From NCBI GenBank assembly GCA_963169665.1, contig CAUJET010000205.1:17899-81898 (forward strand): DNA of 64,000 nt, given 5' to 3'. A program made the translations under genes and the position numbers. The stretch comes from Actinomycetota bacterium. GTDB lineage: Bacteria; Actinomycetota; Acidimicrobiia; Acidimicrobiales; Ilumatobacteraceae. Below, one piece after another: positions 40,599-46,529 of this stretch (its first letter is position 1; each line of letters begins with the position of its first letter). The notes beneath the pieces are model-generated. The model was not told the DNA's origin and searched no databases. It saw only the letters and a list, made by a program, of their open reading frames with translations.

Positions 40599-40973
40599 AT
40601 GGACCCCAGCCTCCTGTCCGAACCGTCGCCCGAGCCGCACGTGGCGGTGATCTTCGCCAGCGTCCGGCTGGCGGACGGATCGCTCGGCTCGGTGGACGAG
40701 GCGGGCTACGGCGAGATGGCCGACCGGATGGACACGCTGTCGCGCGAGCAGCCCGGCTACCTCGGGATCGACTCGGCCCGCGGCGCCGACGGGGTGGGCG
40801 TCACCGTGAGCTATTGGGCCACGGAGGCCGACGCGGTCGCCTGGAAGCGGGTCGCCGACCATCTGGGTGCGCAGCGCCTGGGTCGCGAGCGTTGGTACCG
40901 GGAGTACACCACCCGGGTCGCGACGGTGACCCGCTCGTACTCGTGGCAGCGCGACGAGTCGTCGTCCGACTGA
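40599..40973 (+). CDS. Antibiotic biosynthesis monooxygenase (ABM)-like protein
   Basis: A 124-residue dimeric alpha-beta barrel (ABM-like) protein. The pattern HVAVIFASVRLADGS, MDTLSREQPGYLGIDSARG, VTVSYWATEADAVAWKR then ERWYREYTTRVATVTRSYSW is that of the YjcB/ABM subgroup whose members have weak or no monooxygenase activity; the last segment is typical of the actinobacterial group. No cofactor is needed in most members. ATG 40599 was chosen over an in-frame GTG 7 codons upstream for lack of any support there. The function may be quinone or aromatic compound handling, which is inference. Confidence 0.82.
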   Translation: MDPSLLSEPSPEPHVAVIFASVRLADGSLGSVDEAGYGEMADRMDTLSREQPGYLGIDSARGADGVGVTVSYWATEADAVAWKRVADHLGAQRLGRERWYREYTTRVATVTRSYSWQRDESSSD

Positions 40974-41041
40974 CGGCGGGTTGACGACACTGCGGGCCGT
41001 GCACGCTCGGCGGCCTGCGGTGGACGAGGGCCGTCGCGCGG

Positions 41042-41047
41042 TACCGT
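41042..41047 (+). promoter_or_regulatory. Leaderless-type -10 box (TACCGT) for a mini-ORF
   Basis: TACCGT ends 7 nt before ATG 41055, which opens a 12-codon ORF overlapping the start of the malonyl-CoA synthetase gene. Confidence 0.5.
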
Positions 41048-41054
41048 CGCCGCC

Positions 41055-41093
41055 ATGAGGTCGACCCACGGCGGCACCAGGGGTGCTCACTGA
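41055..41093 (+). CDS. 12-residue leader peptide (predicted), coupled to the next gene
   Basis: The ORF reads MRSTHGGTRGAH and ends with TGA at 41091-41093, whose last base is the first base of the main start codon (TGATG). It begins 7 nt after a TACCGT -10 box without any ribosome site. AGGGG lies inside it, at a distance suiting the main start. Coupled re-initiation or attenuation is inferred. Peptide production is unproven. Confidence 0.45.
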   Translation: MRSTHGGTRGAH

Positions 41094-42580
41094 TGTCCGC
41101 ACTCCCCGGCGACACGCTGCGGGGGCTGCTCGCCGCGGTCCACGACGGCAACGGTGATCCGTTCCTGCTGGATGCCGACGGCTCCGTGACGCACACGTAC
41201 GCGGACGCCGCACGCCGCTCGGCCCAGCTCGCTCACGCGCTCGCAGCACGGGGTGCGGCACCCGGTGAACGTGTGGCCGTGCAGGTCGCCAAGTCGGCCG
41301 AGGCGATCATGGTGTACCTGGCCTGCGTGCGCGCCGGATACGTGCTGCTGCCGATGAACACCGGCTACACGGCCGACGAGGTGGCCTACCTCGTGGGCGA
41401 TGCCCGACCGGTGGTGGTGCTCGACGACGAACGCCTGGCCGAGCTCGGCGAGCAGGCGCACACGATGCCGACGACGTTCACCGACCACGCCGCCACCCCC
41501 GACGAGCTCGCCGCGATCCTCTACACCAGCGGCACCACGGGCCGGCCGAAAGGGGCGATGCTGTCGCAGCGCAACCTGGCGTCGAACTCCGCCACCCTGG
41601 CCGAGCTGTGGGGGTTCCGCCCCGGGGACGTGCTGTTGCACGCGCTGCCGATCTTCCACACCCACGGGCTGTTCGTGGCGACGAACTGCTCGATCGCGAA
41701 CGGCTCGCCGATGGTGTTCCTCGAGAGGTTCGATGCCGACGAGGTCGTGCGAGCGCTGCCGCGCTGCACGGTGATGATGGGCGTGCCCACCTTCTACACA
41801 CGCCTGTTGACGCACGAGGGTTTCGGTCCCGATGCGTGCCGGTCGATGCGGTTGTTCATCAGCGGTTCGGCGCCACTGCTCGCCTCGGTGCACGACGAGT
41901 TCCGGGCCCGCACCGGGCACGCGATCCTCGAGCGCTACGGCATGACCGAGACGTCGATGCTCACGAGCAACCCGCTCGACGGAGAGCGCCGGCCGGGCAC
42001 GGTCGGCTTCGCGCTGCCAGGGGTCGACGTCCGGGTCGTCGACGACGACGGCCGTGTCGTGTCGAGCGGCGAGGTCGGCGGCATCGAGGTGCGCGGCCCG
42101 AACGTGTTCGCCGGCTACTGGGGCCGGCCCGAGCTCACGGCCACCGAGTTCGCCGCGGACGGGTGGTTCCGGACCGGCGACGTCGGCATGTTCGATGCCG
42201 ACGGCTACCTCCACATCGTCGGCCGGTCGAAGGACCTCATCATCAGCGGCGGCCTGAACGTGTACCCGAAGGAGATCGAGGACGTGATCGACGGGCTCGA
42301 CGGCGTGCTCGAGTCGGCGGTGGTCGGCGTGCCCGACGCCGACTTCGGTGAGGCGGTCGTGGCGATCGTCGTCGCCGCAACGGGCGCCGATCCCGAGCCC
42401 GCCGCACTGCGGGCGGCGGCCAGGGAGCGGCTCGCGGCGTTCAAGGTGCCCAAACGGGTCCACGTGGTGGACGCGCTGCCGCGCAACGCGATGGGCAAGG
42501 TGGAGAAGGCTGTGCTGCGCCGTCGGTTCGAGACCGGCGACGAGACGGGACCGGGACCAGGAGCAGGAGACGTGTCGTGA
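41093..42580 (+). CDS. matB: Malonyl-CoA synthetase-like acyl-CoA ligase
   Basis: A 495-residue ANL-superfamily ligase close to MatB, which activates malonate to malonyl-CoA. Motifs: LYTSGTTGRPKGAMLSQRNL (about residues 142-160), the MatB-type LPIFHTHGLFVATN, ERYGMTETSMLTSNP followed by LDGERRPGTVGFALPGV, the hinge GRSKDLIISGGLNVYP and the C-terminal Lys in LPRNAMGKVEKAVLRRRF. ATG 41093 is preceded by AGGGG and by an overlapping mini-ORF. It is coupled by GTGA to an amidase gene, which suggests a malonamate-to-malonyl-CoA route. Methylmalonate or another short diacid is also possible. Confidence 0.83.
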   Translation: MSALPGDTLRGLLAAVHDGNGDPFLLDADGSVTHTYADAARRSAQLAHALAARGAAPGERVAVQVAKSAEAIMVYLACVRAGYVLLPMNTGYTADEVAYLVGDARPVVVLDDERLAELGEQAHTMPTTFTDHAATPDELAAILYTSGTTGRPKGAMLSQRNLASNSATLAELWGFRPGDVLLHALPIFHTHGLFVATNCSIANGSPMVFLERFDADEVVRALPRCTVMMGVPTFYTRLLTHEGFGPDACRSMRLFISGSAPLLASVHDEFRARTGHAILERYGMTETSMLTSNPLDGERRPGTVGFALPGVDVRVVDDDGRVVSSGEVGGIEVRGPNVFAGYWGRPELTATEFAADGWFRTGDVGMFDADGYLHIVGRSKDLIISGGLNVYPKEIEDVIDGLDGVLESAVVGVPDADFGEAVVAIVVAATGADPEPAALRAAARERLAAFKVPKRVHVVDALPRNAMGKVEKAVLRRRFETGDETGPGPGAGDVS

Positions 42581-43989
42581 GCGAGCTGTGGCGTCGATCG
42601 GCGGTCGACCTGGCGAGCCTGCTCGCCGCGGGACAGGTGTCGGCCCGGGAGCTGCTCGACGAGCACCTCGCCCGGATCGACGAGGTGAATCCGACGGTCA
42701 ACGCGATCGTCACCTTCGCCCTCGACCGCGCACACGAGGACGCCGCCCGCGCCGACGAGGCACACGCTCGCGGCGAACGTCTCGGTCTGCTCCACGGTCT
42801 GCCGATCGCGCACAAGGACCTCGCCGACACCGCCGGGATCCGCACGACGATGGGGTCGCCGATCATGGCCGACAACGTCCCTCGCGCCGACGAACTGATG
42901 ATCGAGCGGCTGCGGGCCGCCGGGTGCGTCACGATCGGCAAGACCAACACCCCGGAGTTCGGTGCGGGGTCGCACACGTTCAACCTGCTGTTCGGCGTCA
43001 CCCGCAACCCGCACGACCCGACGCGTTCTGCCGGCGGGTCGAGCGGCGGAGCGGCGGCAGCGCTCGCGGCCGGCATGGTGCCGATCGCCGACGGCAGCGA
43101 CCTGGGTGGCTCGCTGCGCAACCCGGCATCGTTCTGCGGTGTCGTCGGTCTGCGCCCCACGCCGGGCACCGTGCCGAGTTGGCCGTCGAGCGATCCGTGG
43201 GACCCGCTCGCGACCGAGGGGCCGATGGGGCGGAGCGCGGCGGATGTGGCCCTGCTGTTGGAGGCGATCGCCGGACCCGACCCGCGGGTACCGCTGCGCG
43301 GTGCCGTCGGACCGTTCGCCCCGCTCGACCGTTCGATCGCCGGCCTGCGCATCGCATGGTCGGCCGACGCGGGTGGACTGCCGGTGGAACGTGCCGTGGT
43401 GCAGGCATTGGCAGGCGTGCCCGAGCGGCTCGGCGCCCATGGCTGCTTCGTGGTCGACGCTTTCCCCGAGCTGCGCGACGCCGGCCGCATCTTCCAGACG
43501 CTGCGTGCGGTCGGGTTCGAACGGAACCTCGGCGAGCTGTACGACCGGCGTCCCGACGACCTGAAGGACACGATCCGGTGGAACGTCGAGTTGGCCCGGC
43601 GGCTGTCGGCCGCCGACGTCGGTGTCGCGCTGCGCGAGCGCGGCGCGCTGCAGGAGCGGGTGCGCAGGTTCTTCGAGCGACACGACCTCCTGGCGCTGCC
43701 GACGGTGCAGGTGGTGCCGTTCCCGGTGGAACTCGACTGGGTCCGCGACATCGAGGGTGTCGAGCTCGACAACTACCTGCAGTGGATGCAGAGCTGCACC
43801 GACATCACCGTCACCGGGTGTCCGGCCATCTCGGTGCCCGCGGGATGTACACCCGAGGGGTTGCCGGTGGGGCTCCAGCTCGTGGCGCCCCCGGGCCAGG
43901 AGCTCCTGCTCCTGCAGGTGGCACACGCACTCGACGGCGACGGTGCGCTCGTCCGACCGGTCACCGCCCACGCGCACCTCACCGTGTGA
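42577..43989 (+). CDS. Amidase (amidase signature family)
   Basis: A 470-residue amidase-signature enzyme. The Ser-cisSer-Lys triad is visible: Lys in PIAHKDLADT (about residue 80), the cis-Ser region SAGGSSGGAAAALAAG and the nucleophile in SDLGGSLRNPASFCG (about residues 168-183). It cleaves a C-N amide bond; it is not a GatA, since no GatB/C are nearby. Its GTG start overlaps the stop of the malonyl-CoA synthetase gene (GTGA) and follows an AGGAG. In some bacteria malonamidase genes neighbour matB, so malonamate is a candidate substrate. The assignment is inferential. Confidence 0.88.
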   Translation: MSELWRRSAVDLASLLAAGQVSARELLDEHLARIDEVNPTVNAIVTFALDRAHEDAARADEAHARGERLGLLHGLPIAHKDLADTAGIRTTMGSPIMADNVPRADELMIERLRAAGCVTIGKTNTPEFGAGSHTFNLLFGVTRNPHDPTRSAGGSSGGAAAALAAGMVPIADGSDLGGSLRNPASFCGVVGLRPTPGTVPSWPSSDPWDPLATEGPMGRSAADVALLLEAIAGPDPRVPLRGAVGPFAPLDRSIAGLRIAWSADAGGLPVERAVVQALAGVPERLGAHGCFVVDAFPELRDAGRIFQTLRAVGFERNLGELYDRRPDDLKDTIRWNVELARRLSAADVGVALRERGALQERVRRFFERHDLLALPTVQVVPFPVELDWVRDIEGVELDNYLQWMQSCTDITVTGCPAISVPAGCTPEGLPVGLQLVAPPGQELLLLQVAHALDGDGALVRPVTAHAHLTV

Positions 43990-44032
43990 CGCCAGGCGAC
44001 CGGCCGGCCGACCTGGCCCGCCCGAACCGGCG

Positions 44033-44038
44033 TACGCT
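44033..44038 (+). promoter_or_regulatory. Leaderless-type -10 box (TACGCT)
   Basis: TACGCT ends 6 nt before ATG 44045, with no Shine-Dalgarno sequence. Confidence 0.5.
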
Positions 44039-44044
44039 CGCGAC

Positions 44045-44368
44045 ATGAGCATCGCGGTGGCACTGGACGATCTGGCCGGCGTGCTGGCCGAACACCCGTG
44101 GGGCTACCTGGTGACCGTGCGCGACGACGGTCGCGCCCAGACGCTTGCGATCCCCACCGTGTTCGACGGCGGGTTGCTGACCGCGACCGTCGGCACGGGC
44201 ACGGCTGCCAACCTCGTCGCCCGCCCGAACGTGACGCTCGTGTTCCCCGGCTCGGACGGCGAGGCGTTCAGCCTGATCGTCGACGGTGATGCGAACGTGA
44301 TGGGCGACCGTGTGGAGGTGCGGCCCACGTGGGCGGTGCTGCACCGTCCGGCGCTCGGCCGCGACTGA
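44045..44368 (+). CDS. Small split-barrel (pyridoxamine 5'-phosphate oxidase-like) protein
   Basis: A 107-residue protein with the split-barrel pattern: LAEHPWGYLVTVRDDGRAQ, LAIPTVFDGGLLTATVG, then RPNVTLVFPGSDGEAFSLIV and DGDANVMGDRVEVRP. It is at the short end of the family and may bind FMN or F420 as a dimer. The ending LHRPALGRD is typical of small actinobacterial members (usual ...AVLHRPA). ATG 44045 sits 6 nt after TACGCT, so a leaderless mRNA is predicted. It converges with the SDR gene across a terminator hairpin. The substrate is unknown. Confidence 0.8.
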   Translation: MSIAVALDDLAGVLAEHPWGYLVTVRDDGRAQTLAIPTVFDGGLLTATVGTGTAANLVARPNVTLVFPGSDGEAFSLIVDGDANVMGDRVEVRPTWAVLHRPALGRD

Positions 44369-44384
44369 GCGAGTCACGGGCCGA

Positions 44385-44403
44385 CGCAGGCGCAGCGCCT
44401 GCG
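44385..44403. terminator. Bidirectional terminator hairpin
   Basis: CGCAGGCG (44385-44392), CAG loop, CGCCTGCG (44396-44403): an 8-bp stem between convergent genes ending at 44368 and 44405. Confidence 0.65.
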
Positions 44404-44404
44404 A

Positions 44405-45280
44405 TCAGAGACGCAGCTCGAGACCGAACTTCGCCTTGAAGTCGTCGTAGTAGGCGTCGTCGTCCTCGTGCGCGCCGAGGGCCACCCACTCGTGATCGGT
44501 CATCGCCGCGCGGCCTTCGATGAGTTCGGTGCCGCCCCAGCTGACCGGGTACCGGAGCTGCGGCTGGTCGGTGGTGACCGCGTGATGGATGACCGCGCCG
44601 ACCTCGAACGGATCGGTCGCGTTGGCCATGCCCGCGGCGTAGAACTGGAAGAGGCGGCGATAGGCCGCGTCGTAGGCGCCGCTCTGGTTGGGGGCATCGA
44701 TGTTCTTCGCGAAGATCGCGCTCTTGGTGACCCCGGGCTCGACGATCACCACGCGGATGCCGAACGGCGCCAGCTCCTGGGCCATGCCCTCGCTCAGGCC
44801 TTCGAGCGCCCACTTCGAGGTGACGTACGCGGTCTGGGCGAGCGCGGCGATGCGACCGGCGATCGAGGTGATGTTGACGATCGCGCCGCGGCGTCGCTCA
44901 CGCATGCCCGGCAGCACCTGCTGCGAGCACCGCACCGCGCCGCAGAGGTTCACGTTCATCACATCCAGGTAGTACGAGGTGGGGCACTCCTCGGCAACGG
45001 CGTTGCCGCCGACGCCGGCGTTGTTCACCAGGACGTCGACGACGCCGTCGGTCGCTTCGAGGATGCGCGCGAAGCCCTGCTGCACCGACTCGTCGTCGGC
45101 GATGTCGAGCTCGACCAGTTCGATGGAGACGCCGGCATCGGCCGCCATTGCCTGCAGCTTGGTGGCCTTGGAGATGCTGCGGACCGTGCCGTACACGGTG
45201 TGGCCCTGGGCGGCGAGGTGGATGGCGGTGGCGCGGCCGATGCCGCTGTTGGCGCCCGTGACGACGGAGATCGTGCTCAT
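44405..45280 (-). CDS. Short-chain dehydrogenase/reductase
   Basis: A 291-residue classical SDR. The cofactor motif is VVTGANSGIGRA (residues 6-17), followed by the NNAG motif in VLVNNAGVGG, the catalytic Ser in VNITSIAGRI and YxxxK in AYVTSKWALEG. The Arg after the first strand (YGTVRSISKA) favours NADP. A longer C-terminal tail than usual (EDDDAYYDDFKAKFGLELRL) is acidic. The oxidised or reduced substrate is unknown. ATG 45280 lies 8 nt after TACGAT (45289-45294, minus strand), a leaderless arrangement. Confidence 0.92.
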   Translation of the reverse strand: MSTISVVTGANSGIGRATAIHLAAQGHTVYGTVRSISKATKLQAMAADAGVSIELVELDIADDESVQQGFARILEATDGVVDVLVNNAGVGGNAVAEECPTSYYLDVMNVNLCGAVRCSQQVLPGMRERRRGAIVNITSIAGRIAALAQTAYVTSKWALEGLSEGMAQELAPFGIRVVIVEPGVTKSAIFAKNIDAPNQSGAYDAAYRRLFQFYAAGMANATDPFEVGAVIHHAVTTDQPQLRYPVSWGGTELIEGRAAMTDHEWVALGAHEDDDAYYDDFKAKFGLELRL

Positions 45281-45301
45281 GGGCGGCCATCGTAGAACGG
45301 C

Positions 45302-45847
45302 TCAGGCGGCGGGCCGGTCGAGGTCGTCGGCCGGTCCGTCTCGTTCGATCGTGGGGAGGTCGTCGAACCAGATCGCGTCGGGATCGCAGGCGATCGCCAG
45401 GCTCTGCACCCGCTCGGGGTCGGCGAGGATCACGTCCATCAGCAACAGCCCTTGCAGCATGTGGAACCGTCGCAGCGCGAAGTAGCCCTGACGGTGACGC
45501 TCGGGCGGCGGGCCGTCGATGGGTGGTTCGCCCACGACGACCGACAGGGTCTGGCAGAAGGGCACCTCCAGCGCAGGGAGGTCGAGGCGGCCGACGAACA
45601 GGCCGACGGTGGGCGGCGGGTCGATCAGCATCGCCGTGACGTGGCGGCGCGCGTCGAGCAGCACCAACGCCTCGTTCGTGACCGGCCAGTCGGTGAGCTC
45701 GAGCGCCAGTGATGCGGCGTCGCCGAACCCGGTGAGCACGAGTGGATCGTCGGCCTGGGGCAGCCACATCCAGAAGTCGTCGGTGTCGTACTCGAGGTGC
45801 AGTGCGCGGCGGCGCGAGCGTGGACGGGCGCGTCGGTGTGCGGACAT
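45302..45847 (-). CDS. Uncharacterised protein (181 aa)
   Basis: A 181-residue protein I do not recognise. The N-terminus is basic (SAHRRARPRSRRRALHLEY). The rest is mixed alpha/beta with DDFWMWLPQADDPLVLTGF, a hydrophobic strand LVLLDARRHVTAMLID, VGEPPIDGPPPERHRQGYF and LLLMDVILADPERVQSLAIACD. There are no membrane helices and no metal-binding Cys/His set. ATG 45847 follows GGGAGGA at the right spacing, which decides the start; a longer in-frame extension is Arg/Pro-rich. It lies downstream of the glutathione peroxidase gene on the same strand, about 200 bp away, and 21 bp before the SDR start. Confidence 0.7.
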   Translation of the reverse strand: MSAHRRARPRSRRRALHLEYDTDDFWMWLPQADDPLVLTGFGDAASLALELTDWPVTNEALVLLDARRHVTAMLIDPPPTVGLFVGRLDLPALEVPFCQTLSVVVGEPPIDGPPPERHRQGYFALRRFHMLQGLLLMDVILADPERVQSLAIACDPDAIWFDDLPTIERDGPADDLDRPAA

Positions 45848-46012
45848 GGGTCCTCCCGGAACGGGTGCGGCGCTCGCCGGGTCGACGACGGTGTCGGCGC
45901 GTGGGCGAGCGGTGACGTTCGGGGGAACGCAGGTCGGGCGGACCCGACGGCGGCGCACCATATCGGCGGCCGCCGGTGGGGACACCGGTGATCGTGCTGG
46001 ACGCCGGCTGGA

Positions 46013-46061
46013 CGTCAGGTGAGGAGGGCGGACGTCGGCTGATCGTCAGGTGAGGAGGGCG
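46013..46061. repeat. 18-bp direct repeat at the end of the glutathione peroxidase gene
   Basis: CGTCAGGTGAGGAGGGCG occurs at 46013-46030 and 46044-46061. The second copy covers the last codons and stop of the peroxidase gene, so the gene end is duplicated once downstream. Confidence 0.85.
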
Positions 46062-46516
46062 TCGACCTTCGGCGCGATCTCCTCGGGCGTGACCATCGGC
46101 CCGAAGCGCTCGACGACGGTGCCGTCGCGCCCGATGAGGAACTTCTCGAAGTTCCAGGTGATGTCGGCGCCGCCGGACTGCTCGCGCAGCCAGGCGTAGA
46201 GCTCGCAGGCCCCGTCGCCGTTCACCTCGATCTTCGAGAACATCGGGAACGTGGCGTCGTACTTCGACGTCGCGAACTCGAGGATCTCCGCGTCAGTGCC
46301 GGGCTCCTGAGCGCCGAACTGATTGCACGGGAAGGCGAGGACGGAGAAACCCTGATCCTTGCGGTCTTCGTGGAGCGTACGCAGACCTGCGTACTGAGGC
46401 GTGAGGCCTCAAGCGCTCGCGACGTTGACGATGAGCAGGACCTGGTCGCGGAAGTCGCCGAGTGCCACCGGCGAACCGGTGATCGACGACATCGTGAGGT
46501 CGTACATGTGTGCCAT
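46046..46516 (-). CDS. Probable selenoprotein: glutathione peroxidase family, Sec at catalytic position
   Basis: A 156-residue glutathione peroxidase (GPx) homologue with an in-frame TGA at 46409-46411 (codon 36), precisely at the catalytic Cys/Sec: IVNVASA-U-GLTPQYAGL. The rest of the tetrad is intact: Gln70 in NQFGAQEPG and Trp121-Asn122 in ITWNFEKFLIG. The reading frame continues with full homology to the stop at 46046. A SECIS-like hairpin follows the TGA. It should reduce hydroperoxides, with thioredoxin or mycothiol rather than glutathione as the donor. ATG 46516 lies 7 nt after TAGCGT (46524-46529). Alternatives are a nonsense mutation or sequencing error. Confidence 0.85.
46377..46394 (-). 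promoter_or_regulatory. SECIS-like hairpin of the glutathione peroxidase gene
   Basis: On the minus strand GTACGCA, loop GGTC, TGCGTAC: a perfect 7-bp stem with the first loop G 22 nt after the TGA. The loop is identical to that at 30835-30838. A second hairpin, TGAGGC-CTCAC-GCCTCA (46395-46411), includes the TGA itself. Confidence 0.7.
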
Positions 46517-46523
46517 GCGCGGC

Positions 46524-46529
46524 ACGCTA
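46524..46529 (-). promoter_or_regulatory. Leaderless-type -10 box (TAGCGT)
   Basis: TAGCGT on the minus strand ends 7 nt before ATG 46516. It overlaps the stop codon of the P-type ATPase gene, so the peroxidase can be expressed independently of that gene. Confidence 0.5.
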
